This document shows, piece by piece, positions 1 to 7,547 of a stretch of 15,160 nt of DNA; the stretch's first letter is position 1, and each line of letters begins with the position of its first letter. The DNA is taken from NCBI GenBank assembly GCA_027490345.1, contig JAIXYF010000126.1, forward strand, positions 1 through 15,160. The letters run 5' to 3'. The position numbers and the translations under genes were made by a program. The notes beneath the pieces are model-generated. The model made no database searches. It had not been told where the DNA came from and was given only the letters and a program-made list of their open reading frames with translations. The DNA comes from Novosphingobium sp. Its GTDB lineage: Bacteria > Pseudomonadota > Alphaproteobacteria > Sphingomonadales > Sphingomonadaceae.

Positions 1-1
1 C

Positions 2-1027
2 CTCGTCACGATGGTCATGTCGATCCGCGAGACGATCGAGGCGCTGGGCGGCGAATACCGGTTCGAGACGCGGGTCGACGACTTCGTGGTCGGCAAGGAC
101 GCGCGCGGCGCGCGCCAGCTTGAAGGCCTCGTGCTGTCCACCGGCGAAGTGCTTGCCGCGCGGCGCGTGATCATGGCGGTGGGCCATTCGGCGCGCGATA
201 CCTTTGCCGTGCTCCACAGCGCGGGCGTGCATATTGAGGCCAAGCCCTTTGCCGTGGGCGTGCGCATCGAACACCCGCAGCGACTGGTCGATGTGGCGCG
301 CTATGGCCCTGGCGCGGGCCATCCGATCCTTGGCCCGGCGGCCTATTCGCTGGCGCACCAGACCAGCGCGGGACGTTCGGTCTACAGCTTCTGCATGTGC
401 CCGGGCGGGCGCGTGGTGGCGGCGGCATCCGAACCGGGACGCGTGGTGACCAATGGCATGAGCCAGTATTCGCGCGCCGAATTCAATGCCAATTCCGGCC
501 TTGTCGTCGATATCAACCCGGAGCGCGATTATCCGGGCGGGCCGCTGGCGGGCGTGGCGTTTCAGCGCAAGTGGGAGGAGCTGGCGTTCGCGGCGGGCGG
601 CTCAAACTATCAGGCGCCGGGGCAGCGGCTGGAAGACTTTCTGGCCGGGCGGCCTTCCACCGGCTTCGGCGCGATCACCCCGTCGTATCAGCCGGGCGTG
701 AAGCCGACCGATCTGGCGCAGTGCCTGCCCGATTATGCCGTGGCCGCCATGCGCGAGGCGCTGCCGGTGTTTGGCCGCCAAATGCCAGGCTATGATCATC
801 CGGACGTGGTGATGACCGGGGTGGAGACGCGCACTTCATCGCCCGTGCGGATCACGCGCGGGGCCGATCTGCAAAGCCTGAATACCGCCGGACTCTATCC
901 GGCAGGCGAAGGCGCAGGCTATGCGGGGGGCATTCTCTCCGCTGCGGTGGACGGCATCCGTGTGGCCGAGGCGCTGGCGCTGGAGCTGCTGACTTCTGGC
1001 CGCAATCAGGCTGCGCCGCGCGCATAA
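2..1027 (+). CDS. FAD-dependent dehydrogenase, COG2509-like, C-terminal part (5' end outside window)
   Basis: The reading frame is open from base 2, through an internal Met at base 11, to the TAA at 1025-1027. The gene therefore almost certainly starts upstream of the window and only about 340 residues are visible. The segment around IRETIEALGGEYRFETRVDD matches the usual second part of the FAD domain in COG2509 proteins. It is followed by 'GHSARDTF' and, near the C-terminus, by 'ETRTSSPVRITR' and 'YPAGEGAGYAGGILSAAVDG', the characteristic end of this family where the flavin is closed in. The N-terminal GxGxxG nucleotide-binding loop is not in view. The family is a cytosolic flavoprotein group of unknown substrate. 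The 3' end overlaps the convergent HD-GYP gene by 22 bases. Family assignment is fairly sure; no specific reaction can be given. Confidence 0.85.
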   Translation, partial: LVTMVMSIRETIEALGGEYRFETRVDDFVVGKDARGARQLEGLVLSTGEVLAARRVIMAVGHSARDTFAVLHSAGVHIEAKPFAVGVRIEHPQRLVDVARYGPGAGHPILGPAAYSLAHQTSAGRSVYSFCMCPGGRVVAAASEPGRVVTNGMSQYSRAEFNANSGLVVDINPERDYPGGPLAGVAFQRKWEELAFAAGGSNYQAPGQRLEDFLAGRPSTGFGAITPSYQPGVKPTDLAQCLPDYAVAAMREALPVFGRQMPGYDHPDVVMTGVETRTSSPVRITRGADLQSLNTAGLYPAGEGAGYAGGILSAAVDGIRVAEALALELLTSGRNQAAPRA

Positions 1028-2301
1028 GCTGTCAGCAGTGATTGGCGCAGCGCGCCCAGTGGCGGCAGATCCAGCCCGCCAAGCTGGGCAATGCCGACGA
1101 TCTCGTCCGCGCCGTAGCACTGCGCCAGTTCGATCACTTCGCCCTTGATCTTGCGCTCCAGCGGGCGCGACCAGAACGTGTAGACCGTGGGCAGCGCGCG
1201 TTCGTTGGGGTCTTCATCGACCACCATGGCCAGCCGGCCCGAGCGCAGCTCGACGAAGGCACCGATCGGATAGATGCCGACCATCTCGATGAAATCGACC
1301 ATGATCGCCGGATCAAGCCCGTCGCAGTGCTCGCCCATGTGGCGGATCGCTTCCGCCGGATCGAGGCCGGGGTGGCCATTTCCCCCGGAAACCAGCAGAT
1401 CGTAGGTGTCGCAAATCGCCGCCATGCGCGAGAACGGATCGATATCCCTGTCTGCCAGGCGGTGCGGATAGCCCGAACCATCGAGCCGTTCGTGATGGCG
1501 CAGGCAAACCTTGAGCACGGCATCGGGAATATCGCCCGCCGCCTTGAGCAGCGCGTGCCCCGCCAGCACATGCTGGCAATGCGCATCAGCTTCGAGATCG
1601 GACGCGGGTCCGGCCCAGATATCCGCCGGATGCGGCGGGCCGCCGGTTTCCTGGCTGGCGCCAATATCAAGCAGCAGCCCGGCCATGCCTGCCTCGCGCG
1701 TTTGTGCGGCAGAAAGGTTCATTTGCCGGGCCAGCGCGATCATCAACGCGCTGGTGGCCAGCGCATGGCGATAGGTTTCTTCGCTATCCTCGCGGCAGCG
1801 CAGCAGGCCGTTGAAAGCATAGAGATTGCGCTGCACGGAGGCGTAGATATCGTCGATCAGCGGATCGACTGTGCGCGCGCTGATGCCCCGGCCCAGCCGC
1901 GCTTCAAGGAACACGCGGCTGACGACTTTGGAATGGCGCTCGGCGATCTTGCGCGCGGTACCAAATTCCTTGGCGGTGGCGACGCGCGCGGCGGCAAACT
2001 TGTTGGCGGCCGCGCGCGGCGGCACAAGCGGCATCGCGCGTGGCGGCAACGCGGCGGCGCTGCCCATGGCGGCCTGCGCCGGGCCGCTCGCGTGCACGGC
2101 TTCGCGTGCGTTCACATCGCTAAGCCCGCGCTCGGTATCGATGATCACGGCTTCGACCGCGCTGCCCTGCAGCGCCTCGAGCATCCACATCTCTTTGAGC
2201 ACGAACTTCCTCTTCCAGAAGGGATGCTTGAACCAGCTCCCTTCCAGTTTGTGAATAAACATGCCGAGCCGCAGCTCGGAAGTTTCGACGCGTTTCAACA
2301 T
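1006..2301 (-). CDS. DUF3391 / HD-GYP domain protein with altered HD pair
   Basis: This 431-residue protein has an N-terminal DUF3391 domain (about residues 3-90), a low-complexity Ala/Pro linker and an HD-GYP domain (about 165-330). HD-GYP domains normally hydrolyse cyclic-di-GMP at a two- or three-metal site. Seen here are H179, the 'LLLDIG' segment at 209-214, 'HHERLDGSGYP' at 269-279 and 'ICDTYD' at 297-302. The HHE and GYP signatures are intact. However, the His of the defining HD pair is Leu (L211-D212), and the Lys that usually follows (HDIGK) is not present. Activity is therefore doubtful and a binding or sensory role is possible. I chose the Met at 2301 because the DUF3391 homology (LKRVETSELRLGMFIHKLEG) begins directly after it; the frame extends upstream to 2388 without family resemblance. 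It is divergent from the acyl-CoA dehydrogenase gene. Confidence 0.88.
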   Translation of the reverse strand: MLKRVETSELRLGMFIHKLEGSWFKHPFWKRKFVLKEMWMLEALQGSAVEAVIIDTERGLSDVNAREAVHASGPAQAAMGSAAALPPRAMPLVPPRAAANKFAAARVATAKEFGTARKIAERHSKVVSRVFLEARLGRGISARTVDPLIDDIYASVQRNLYAFNGLLRCREDSEETYRHALATSALMIALARQMNLSAAQTREAGMAGLLLDIGASQETGGPPHPADIWAGPASDLEADAHCQHVLAGHALLKAAGDIPDAVLKVCLRHHERLDGSGYPHRLADRDIDPFSRMAAICDTYDLLVSGGNGHPGLDPAEAIRHMGEHCDGLDPAIMVDFIEMVGIYPIGAFVELRSGRLAMVVDEDPNERALPTVYTFWSRPLERKIKGEVIELAQCYGADEIVGIAQLGGLDLPPLGALRQSLLTAYARGAA

Positions 2302-2405
2302 GGCCCGGGCTGCATGGCACTCTTGTGGCTGAAACTGCTTCACCGGGAAGCTACGCATTAGCCCTGATTGGCGCATGCGAAGGGCCATTCCCCCGCTCGC
2401 AATTC

Positions 2406-2434
2406 TTGGCTAGCACTGGAAAAAACAGGACAAT
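2406..2434 (+). promoter_or_regulatory. Candidate sigma-70-type promoter of the acyl-CoA dehydrogenase gene
   Basis: TTGGCT at 2406-2411 and GACAAT at 2429-2434 are separated by exactly 17 bases and lie 16 bases before the ATG. They sit in the 148-base gap between two divergent genes, where a promoter is expected. The -10 match is imperfect and the leader would be very short, so this is a suggestion only. Confidence 0.3.
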
Positions 2435-2449
2435 AACGAGGATGACCCG

Positions 2450-3655
2450 ATGAGCACGGCGCAAGGCGCACCCCAGATTTCCGGCACCAATGCCGGAATG
2501 GACCCCGAAGTCTTTGCCCAGTTCCTGGATCAGCTGCAGCGCTATGTGCGCGAACGGCTGATTCCGGCCGAGGCGGAGGTGATCGCGAACGATTCGATCC
2601 CCGAAGAACTGCTGGCCGAAATGCGCGAAATGGGCCTGTTCGGGCTCACAATGCCCGAGGAATACGGCGGCGCGGGCATGAACATCAGCCAGTACATCGA
2701 GACGATCCACGCGATCAGTTATGCCATGCCCGCGTTCCGCTCGATCATTTCGATCAACATCGGCATGGTCTGTTCGGCGATCAAGAACGCGGGCACGGCT
2801 GAGCAGAAAGCGCAGTGGCTGCCCCGGCTTGCGGCAGGCGAGATTGCGGCGTTCGGGCTGACCGAACCGGGATCGGGTTCGGATTCGGCAGGCCTTGCCA
2901 CGATGGCGGTGCGTTCGGGCAATGGCTATGTCCTCAATGGCACCAAGCGCTACATCACCAATGCGCCTTATGCGAAGGTGGGCCTGATCATGGCGCGCAC
3001 CTCGAAGGAAAACCTGCCGCGCAATGCCCATGTTTCGGCGTTTCTGGTGCCGCTCGATACGCCGGGGATCACGCGCGGCAAGTCTGACCGGAAGATGGGC
3101 CAGCAGGGCAGCCATATTGGCGATATCATTCTGGAAGACGTGTTCGTGCCGGGCGATGCGCTGCTGGGCGGCGAGGAAGGCCGGGGCTTTGCCACTGCGA
3201 TGCAGAGCCTGGACAACGGGCGGCTTTCGGTGGGCGCGGCGGCCACGGCGCAGGCCCGGCGCTTTCTGGATACCGCGATCCGCTATGCCAATGAACGCAA
3301 GGCGTTTGGCGAACCGATTGCGCAGTTCCAGCTCATTCAGGCGATGCTGGCCGATAGCCAGGCCGAAATCTATGCCGCGCAGTGCATGATGCGTGACGCG
3401 ATTGCCAAGGCCGATGCGGGGCAGAAAATCCTGATGGAAGCAGCCGCCTTCAAGATGTTCGCCTCGGAAATGTGCGGGCGCGTGGCGGATCGCTGCGTGC
3501 AGATCCATGGCGGCGCAGGCTATCTGGCGGAATACGAGGCCGAACGCTTCTTCCGCGATGCGCGCATCTACCGGATCTATGAAGGGACCACGCAGATCAT
3601 GCAGCTGGTGATCGCCAAGCAGATGCTGAAGGATTTCGCAGCAGGCGTGGCCTGA
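2450..3655 (+). CDS. Acyl-CoA dehydrogenase family protein
   Basis: This 401-residue flavoenzyme should catalyse alpha,beta-dehydrogenation of an acyl-CoA, passing electrons to ETF in the cytosol. Its length is normal for the family. Signature segments are 'FGLTEPGSGSD' (135-145, flavin and substrate contacts), 'QIHGGAGY' (351-358) and 'YRIYEGTTQI' (374-383). E378 in the last segment occupies the position of the catalytic base in medium- and short-chain members. The N-terminal helical domain, middle beta domain and C-terminal helical domain are all present. The ATG at 2450 is supported by GAGGA at 2438-2442, seven bases upstream. The gene stands alone: it is divergent from HD-GYP and convergent with the LysR gene, 19 bases beyond its stop. 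Chain length and pathway (fatty acid, branched-chain amino acid or other) cannot be assigned from the sequence. Confidence 0.95.
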   Translation: MSTAQGAPQISGTNAGMDPEVFAQFLDQLQRYVRERLIPAEAEVIANDSIPEELLAEMREMGLFGLTMPEEYGGAGMNISQYIETIHAISYAMPAFRSIISINIGMVCSAIKNAGTAEQKAQWLPRLAAGEIAAFGLTEPGSGSDSAGLATMAVRSGNGYVLNGTKRYITNAPYAKVGLIMARTSKENLPRNAHVSAFLVPLDTPGITRGKSDRKMGQQGSHIGDIILEDVFVPGDALLGGEEGRGFATAMQSLDNGRLSVGAAATAQARRFLDTAIRYANERKAFGEPIAQFQLIQAMLADSQAEIYAAQCMMRDAIAKADAGQKILMEAAAFKMFASEMCGRVADRCVQIHGGAGYLAEYEAERFFRDARIYRIYEGTTQIMQLVIAKQMLKDFAAGVA

Positions 3656-3674
3656 TCCTCCTCTCGCCTGAGCT

Positions 3675-4604
3675 TCAGATATCGGGGATGGTGCACGCGG
3701 CGGCATCCCCTTCGCCCAGCGCGACAAACTGATCGAGCAGCCACTGCGCGGCGGGGCCGGGCGGGCAATCGCGGCGCCAGATGGCCATGAAGCGATAGGC
3801 GCCGCCGGGGTGATCGGGCATGGTAAGACGCGTCAGCTTGCCCGCCGCCAGATCGCCTTCCACCATCGGCAGCGGCATGTTGCCCCAGCCGATCCCTTCG
3901 CGCAGCAGCGCGTGTTTGGCGCTCAAATCAGCCAGCCGCCACGTTTTCGGGCTGACCACGCCGAAATCGCGGCCCGCCGTGGTGCCAGACCGGTCGGACA
4001 GGACCAGCTGGATGGCATCGCGCCAGGCGCCGAGGGGGATGTGCGCCATTCTCCCCAGCGGGTGATCGGGCGCGGCCACCGGGATCAGCAGCGTGGCCCC
4101 TGCCGCTGTGCCTTCCAGATCGGCCATTCCCGCCGCAAGCGGACCGGATATCCCGATGGTGGCGGTGCGCGCGCGGACCATGGCGCTGACCGCGCCAAGG
4201 GCTTCGACATGCAGCCTGAGCTGAACGGTGGGGTATGCGGCCGCAAATCCGCGCAGCACCCGCGCCAGCCGCTCGGGCGGCATCATGACGTCAACCGCCA
4301 GATCGACCTCGGCCTCCAGCCCGTCCAGCAGACCTTTCACTTTGGCGCGCAGGCCGTCAACGCCGTCGGCAATGGCGCGGGCTTCGGCCAGCAGCGCGCG
4401 GCCCGCCACGGTGAGCCGGGGTTTGCGCGTGCCTTCCCGGTCAAACAGCGAGACGCCAAGCTGCGCCTCCAGATTGGCAACGCCGTAGCTGATCACCGAG
4501 ACAGCGCGGCCCAGCGTGCGTGCAGCAGCGGCGAAACTGCCGGTATCGACAATGGTGAGGAATATCCGCAGCTGATCGAGCGTGGGGATGCCGGGAGAAG
4601 TCAT
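3675..4604 (-). CDS. LysR-family transcriptional regulator
   Basis: This 309-residue DNA-binding regulator has a winged helix-turn-helix at about residues 9-66 ('LDQLRIFLTIVDTGSFAAAA', then 'SVISYGVANLEAQLGVSLFD' and 'RLTVAGRALL'), followed by a periplasmic-binding-like effector domain to the C-terminus. Length and layout are standard for the family. It is divergent from the pirin gene with a 126-base gap. This is the usual arrangement of a LysR protein controlling its neighbour, so the pirin gene is the most likely target. LysR/pirin neighbours are common in proteobacteria. A TTC-N9-GAA dyad lies immediately upstream of its own start codon, suggesting autoregulation. The effector is unknown. 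Confidence 0.95.
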   Translation of the reverse strand: MTSPGIPTLDQLRIFLTIVDTGSFAAAARTLGRAVSVISYGVANLEAQLGVSLFDREGTRKPRLTVAGRALLAEARAIADGVDGLRAKVKGLLDGLEAEVDLAVDVMMPPERLARVLRGFAAAYPTVQLRLHVEALGAVSAMVRARTATIGISGPLAAGMADLEGTAAGATLLIPVAAPDHPLGRMAHIPLGAWRDAIQLVLSDRSGTTAGRDFGVVSPKTWRLADLSAKHALLREGIGWGNMPLPMVEGDLAAGKLTRLTMPDHPGGAYRFMAIWRRDCPPGPAAQWLLDQFVALGEGDAAACTIPDI

Positions 4605-4605
4605 C

Positions 4606-4622
4606 GTTCAACTCTTTCGAAC
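4606..4622. promoter_or_regulatory. Candidate LysR box (GTTC-N9-GAAC dyad)
   Basis: GTTC at 4606-4609 and GAAC at 4619-4622 form a dyad with the T-N11-A core (T4608, A4620) typical of LysR-type binding sites. It lies between bases 2 and 18 upstream of the LysR start codon and overlaps the place where its ribosome binding site would be, as expected for autorepression. It is short enough to occur by chance. Confidence 0.35.
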
Positions 4623-4635
4623 AAATCGGTGCACT

Positions 4636-4655
4636 TTATCCCACTGAACAGATAA
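4636..4655. promoter_or_regulatory. Second inverted repeat in the LysR/pirin intergenic region
   Basis: TTATC at 4636-4640 and GATAA at 4651-4655 are perfect inverted arms with a 10-base spacer, in the divergent intergenic region. This may be a second half of a regulator footprint or may overlap a promoter element. The spacer is one base off the classic T-N11-A geometry, so it is weaker evidence than the 4606-4622 dyad. Confidence 0.25.
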
Positions 4656-4730
4656 GCCGGCAAGCGCTATATCGGCTCCAACGAAGGCGCCCGGCCCTGC
4701 CAGGCACCAGGCGCGAAAGGAGAACACGCC

Positions 4731-5429
4731 ATGATCGAACTGCGACCCTTTGCCAGCCTCGGCGGCGAAAACCACGGCTGGCTTGATGCCAGACACCACT
4801 TCTCGTTTGCCGGGTATCACGATCCGGCACGGATGAACTGGGGCAATCTGCGCGTGTGGAACGATGATACCATCGCGCCGAACACCGGCTTTCCGCCGCA
4901 TCCGCACCGCGACATGGAAATCATCACCTATGTGCGCGAAGGCGCGATTACGCACGAAGACAGCCTTGGCAACAAAGGCCGGACCGAAGCGGGTGATGTG
5001 CAAGTGATGAGCGCGGGCACCGGCATCCGCCATTCCGAATACAACAAGGAAGAAACTGAAACCCGCATCTTCCAGATCTGGATCATGCCCACGCGCAGCG
5101 GAGAGGCCCCCGGATGGGGTGCCCGCCCGTTCCCCAAGGGCCAGCGCGCCGGACAGTTCGTCGCGCTTGCGTCCGGCTATGAGGGTGATGGCGATGCTCT
5201 GCCGATCCGCACCGATGCGCGCGTGCTGGGGCTTACACTGCGGGCCGGGGAAAGCGCGACTTATGCGCTGGGAAAGGACCGCCGCGCCTACCTCGTTCCG
5301 GCAACCGGCGCGGTTTCCACCGGCGGCGTGACGGTGCACGCCCGAGACGGCGCGGCGATCCGCGATGTTGATATGCTGACAGTGACGGCGCTGGAAGACA
5401 GCGAGGTCGTGATGGTGGATGCGGCCTGA
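4731..5429 (+). CDS. Pirin family protein (bicupin, quercetinase-like)
   Basis: This 232-residue protein has the YhhW/pirin layout of two cupin domains. The metal-binding residues of the N-terminal cupin are all visible: H57 and H59 in 'FPPHPHRDME', and H101 and E103 in 'GTGIRHSEYN'. These positions are the same as or within one of those in E. coli YhhW and human pirin. Some pirins show quercetin 2,3-dioxygenase activity in vitro; the physiological substrate in bacteria is usually unknown. The ATG at 4731 follows a good AAGGAGA ribosome binding site (about 4718-4724). It is divergent from the LysR gene that probably controls it and is followed by a strong GC-rich hairpin. Family is certain; substrate is not. 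Confidence 0.95.
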   Translation: MIELRPFASLGGENHGWLDARHHFSFAGYHDPARMNWGNLRVWNDDTIAPNTGFPPHPHRDMEIITYVREGAITHEDSLGNKGRTEAGDVQVMSAGTGIRHSEYNKEETETRIFQIWIMPTRSGEAPGWGARPFPKGQRAGQFVALASGYEGDGDALPIRTDARVLGLTLRAGESATYALGKDRRAYLVPATGAVSTGGVTVHARDGAAIRDVDMLTVTALEDSEVVMVDAA

Positions 5430-5481
5430 AACCACGGCGCGGCGCGCCTCGGTGAAAACCCGGGCACGCCGCGCCGCTTTC
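5428..5481 (+). terminator. GC-rich hairpin after the pirin gene, probable terminator
   Basis: CGGCGCGGCG (5435-5444) is perfectly complementary to CGCCGCGCCG (5467-5476), giving a ten-base-pair all-GC stem with a 22-base loop. Outside it, GAAA (5428-5431) can pair with TTTC (5478-5481) across a small internal loop. The hairpin starts at the stop codon of the pirin gene. Only three T residues follow the core stem, so it is an imperfect intrinsic terminator. Confidence 0.45.
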
Positions 5482-5614
5482 AGCGCTGGGGCATTTCCAG
5501 ATTTCCTCGAGTGGCAGGGCGTGAATAACGGATCGTTTACGGGTTTCAGTCCATAACGGTCTGAAGGCGTCCGTCCGGCGTCTTGTAGCAATCTGCAAGG
5601 TAGTGGTCTGTTCG

Positions 5615-6022
5615 ATGTCGTTCATGGCTCCCATACAACCGGCGGATCAGGTCACCCGCGAACAGCGCCAGCCTCGCATCATCCGCGCGCGGCTGATCCA
5701 TCGCGATGGCGAAGTGCAGGATATCGTCATCCGCAACGTTTCGCCGACCGGGCTTGGCGCCAGCGCGCGCGGCCCCGCGCCTGTGCGCGGCGAACACATT
5801 CTGGTGGTGCTGCCGGGAGAGCAGGAAGTGACCGGCATTGTCCGCTGGTATGGCGGGCACACGTTCGGCATGCAGCTTGATAGGCCGCTCGATCTCGAAG
5901 CCCTGGGCCGCGCGCTGCAGCGTCAGGCGCATGTCGCGCAGGTTTCGGGCGAATGGAAGGTGGAGAACCGCCACCGTGTGATTATGCCGATGTCCGATCC
6001 TTCGCGCATCCGCCGTGTCTGA
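5615..6022 (+). CDS. PilZ domain protein
   Basis: This small (135-residue) cytosolic protein is essentially a single PilZ domain, the fold that binds cyclic-di-GMP. The second ligand motif is visible as 'RNVSPTGLG' (N41-x-S43-x-x-G46), followed by strands ending in 'GIVRWYGGHTFGMQLDRPLD', typical of the barrel. The first motif (RxxxR) is not exact: the region reads 'REQRQPR' (15-21), and the residue expected to be the first Arg appears to be Gln. Ligand binding may be weak. The frame opens with a GTG at 5603, too close to AAGG (5597-5600) to be a good start. ATG 5615 or ATG 5624 is more likely. It stands between the pirin hairpin and a flavoprotein gene with no obvious partner. Confidence 0.85.
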   Translation: MSFMAPIQPADQVTREQRQPRIIRARLIHRDGEVQDIVIRNVSPTGLGASARGPAPVRGEHILVVLPGEQEVTGIVRWYGGHTFGMQLDRPLDLEALGRALQRQAHVAQVSGEWKVENRHRVIMPMSDPSRIRRV

Positions 6023-6065
6023 AGCGCAATCACGCAAGCTGTCCCTCCGCATCAGACTTGCTTAA

Positions 6066-6092
6066 AGCTGGCCGCCAGCCCCCCGGCCGGTT
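6066..6092 (+). terminator. Hairpin downstream of the PilZ gene
   Basis: AGCTGGCCG (6066-6074) can pair with CGGCCGGTT (6084-6092), allowing two G-U pairs, around a nine-base loop. No T run follows; a C run does. It lies 43 bases after the PilZ stop and about 36 bases before the next start, so it could be a weak terminator or a leader structure of the following gene. Confidence 0.25.
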
Positions 6093-6127
6093 GCCCCCCC
6101 AGCGCAGGCACGTCATGCTGCGCGGCG

Positions 6128-7492
6128 ATGACCAGACAGATTGAAGAACCCGCCCGCCGGATCGACGTGATCCACGAAACCGATGTGCTTGTCGTGGGCT
6201 CAGGCCCCGGCGGGCTGGCGGCGGCCCTTGCTTCGGCCCGCGCCGGAGTGAAGACCACGCTGGTCGAACGCTATGGCTGCTTTGGCGGCAATATCACGCA
6301 AGTCGGCGTCGAAGGGTTCGCGTGGTATCGCCAACCGGAAACCATCGACAGCGAGGGCATCGGGCGCGAGTTCGAGGACCGCGCCGTGGCCATGGATGCC
6401 GCCCTGCCAGAACCGCAATCAATCAGCCATGCGCTGGATGCCGAAGCGTTCAAGCATGTGGCCGATGTGCTGGTGGAAGAAGCGGGCGTGATCCCGATGC
6501 TGCACCGACTGGTCGTGGCGCCGATCATGGAAGGCGATGTGATCCGCGGCGTGATCGTGGAAAGCAAGGCGGGGCGCGAGGCCATTCTGGCGGCCCGCGT
6601 GATCGATGCCACCGGCGACGCTGACTTGGCCCATCGCGGCGGCGCACCGACGATCAAGCATCCGGTCGATGAGATGATGTCGGTCTCGGTCATGTTCTCG
6701 ATGAGCGGGGTGAACAAGACGCGCTTCATTGAGGCCGTGAAGGCCGATCCGCAGACCTATGGTGATTGGTCGGGCGGCGGCGAATGGGACATCACGACGG
6801 GCGGCAAGGAGGACGCGATGTTCTCCCCCTTCCTGCGCAAGCCCTTCCGGCAGGCGCTGAAGGCCGGGCTGCTGCCGGAAAATCTTGCCACGATTGCGGG
6901 CACCTGGGGCACGGTTTCCGATCAGGGCGACCTTACCTACCTCAACCTCGTCCACCACTACCTTGATGGCACCGACCCGGACAGCCTGACGCGCGGCGAG
7001 ATGCACGGACGGCGGGATGCGATGCACGCCATCGCCGCGCTGCGCGGTTTCATGCCGGGCTGCGAGGGGGCCAAGCTGCGCAATTTCGGGATGACGCTGG
7101 GCGTGCGCGACACCCGCAAGATCGATGCCGCTTACAACATGACCGGCGATGACGTGCGGGGCGAGGGCCGCTTTGACGATGCCATCGGGATCTTCCCCGA
7201 ATTCATCGATGGCTATGGCCTGTTAATCTTGCCCACCACAGGGCGCTATTTCCACGTGCCTTATCGTTCATTGCTGCCCAAGGGCATCCGCAATCTGCTG
7301 GTCGCGGGCCGGGTGATCGGCGGCGACAAGGTGAGCCATGCGGCGGTGCGCAACATGATGTGCTGCGCCGTATCCGGCCAGGGGGCAGGCGTGGCGGCAG
7401 CCATAGCGGTGAAGACAGGGCGGGATTTTGCAGCCGTGGATATTGGCGCGGTGCAGGCGGAACTGCGGCGACAGGGCGCCCGCATTCACTAA
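6128..7492 (+). CDS. FAD-dependent oxidoreductase (FAD_oxidored family)
   Basis: This 454-residue flavoprotein has an N-terminal Rossmann loop 'VLVVGSGPGGLAAALASARAG' (GSGPGG at 24-29), then 'GCFGGNITQVGVEG', then 'ARVIDATGDADLAHRGGAP'. It closes with 'NLLVAGRVIGGDKVSHAAVR', where FAD binding is completed. This order is typical of the PF12831 FAD-dependent oxidoreductase group, related distantly to HdrA- and fumarate-reductase-like flavoproteins. No iron-sulfur motif, signal peptide or membrane segment is seen, so a cytosolic enzyme is expected. Substrate and electron acceptor are unknown. The ATG at 6128 lacks a clear Shine-Dalgarno sequence; since the Rossmann fold begins near residue 18, a slightly later start is not excluded. 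It is convergent with the sox operon, with a palindromic repeat between them. Confidence 0.88.
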   Translation: MTRQIEEPARRIDVIHETDVLVVGSGPGGLAAALASARAGVKTTLVERYGCFGGNITQVGVEGFAWYRQPETIDSEGIGREFEDRAVAMDAALPEPQSISHALDAEAFKHVADVLVEEAGVIPMLHRLVVAPIMEGDVIRGVIVESKAGREAILAARVIDATGDADLAHRGGAPTIKHPVDEMMSVSVMFSMSGVNKTRFIEAVKADPQTYGDWSGGGEWDITTGGKEDAMFSPFLRKPFRQALKAGLLPENLATIAGTWGTVSDQGDLTYLNLVHHYLDGTDPDSLTRGEMHGRRDAMHAIAALRGFMPGCEGAKLRNFGMTLGVRDTRKIDAAYNMTGDDVRGEGRFDDAIGIFPEFIDGYGLLILPTTGRYFHVPYRSLLPKGIRNLLVAGRVIGGDKVSHAAVRNMMCCAVSGQGAGVAAAIAVKTGRDFAAVDIGAVQAELRRQGARIH

Positions 7493-7501
7493 TCAACCCC
7501 A

Positions 7502-7545
7502 CCTCGTCATTCCGAGCGCAACCAAGCGCGGACGAAGAAGCGAGG
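7502..7545. repeat. REP-like palindromic repeat between convergent genes, possible bidirectional terminator
   Basis: CCTCG at 7502-7506 and CGAGG at 7541-7545 form outer arms, and GCGC (7516-7519) pairs with GCGC (7526-7529) around a short AACCAA loop. The sequence CGTCATTCCGAGCGC... followed by GAAGCGAGGA has the look of the dispersed intergenic palindromes found in many proteobacterial genomes. It begins ten bases after the flavoprotein stop and ends two bases before the soxG stop on the other strand, so it may end transcription from both sides. Copy number cannot be judged from one window. Confidence 0.5.
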
Positions 7546-7547
7546 AG

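Noticed and set aside
1042..3727. Long frames opposite HD-GYP (+, 1042-2361) and opposite the acyl-CoA dehydrogenase (-, 2351-3727)
   Set aside because: Low-complexity His/Arg/Ala-rich translations complementary to conserved genes; no independent support.
5525..5559. ATAACGG occurring twice, 28 bases apart, upstream of the PilZ gene
   Set aside because: Seven-base direct repeat without further symmetry or promoter context; too weak to call.
4608..5591. Minus-strand frame of 327 codons opposite the pirin gene
   Set aside because: It runs across the hairpin and the pirin gene, whose metal ligands are conserved on the + strand; no domain seen.
6034..6061. GCAAG / CTTGC inverted repeat after the PilZ gene
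   Set aside because: Only five pairs with an 18-base loop; expected by chance.
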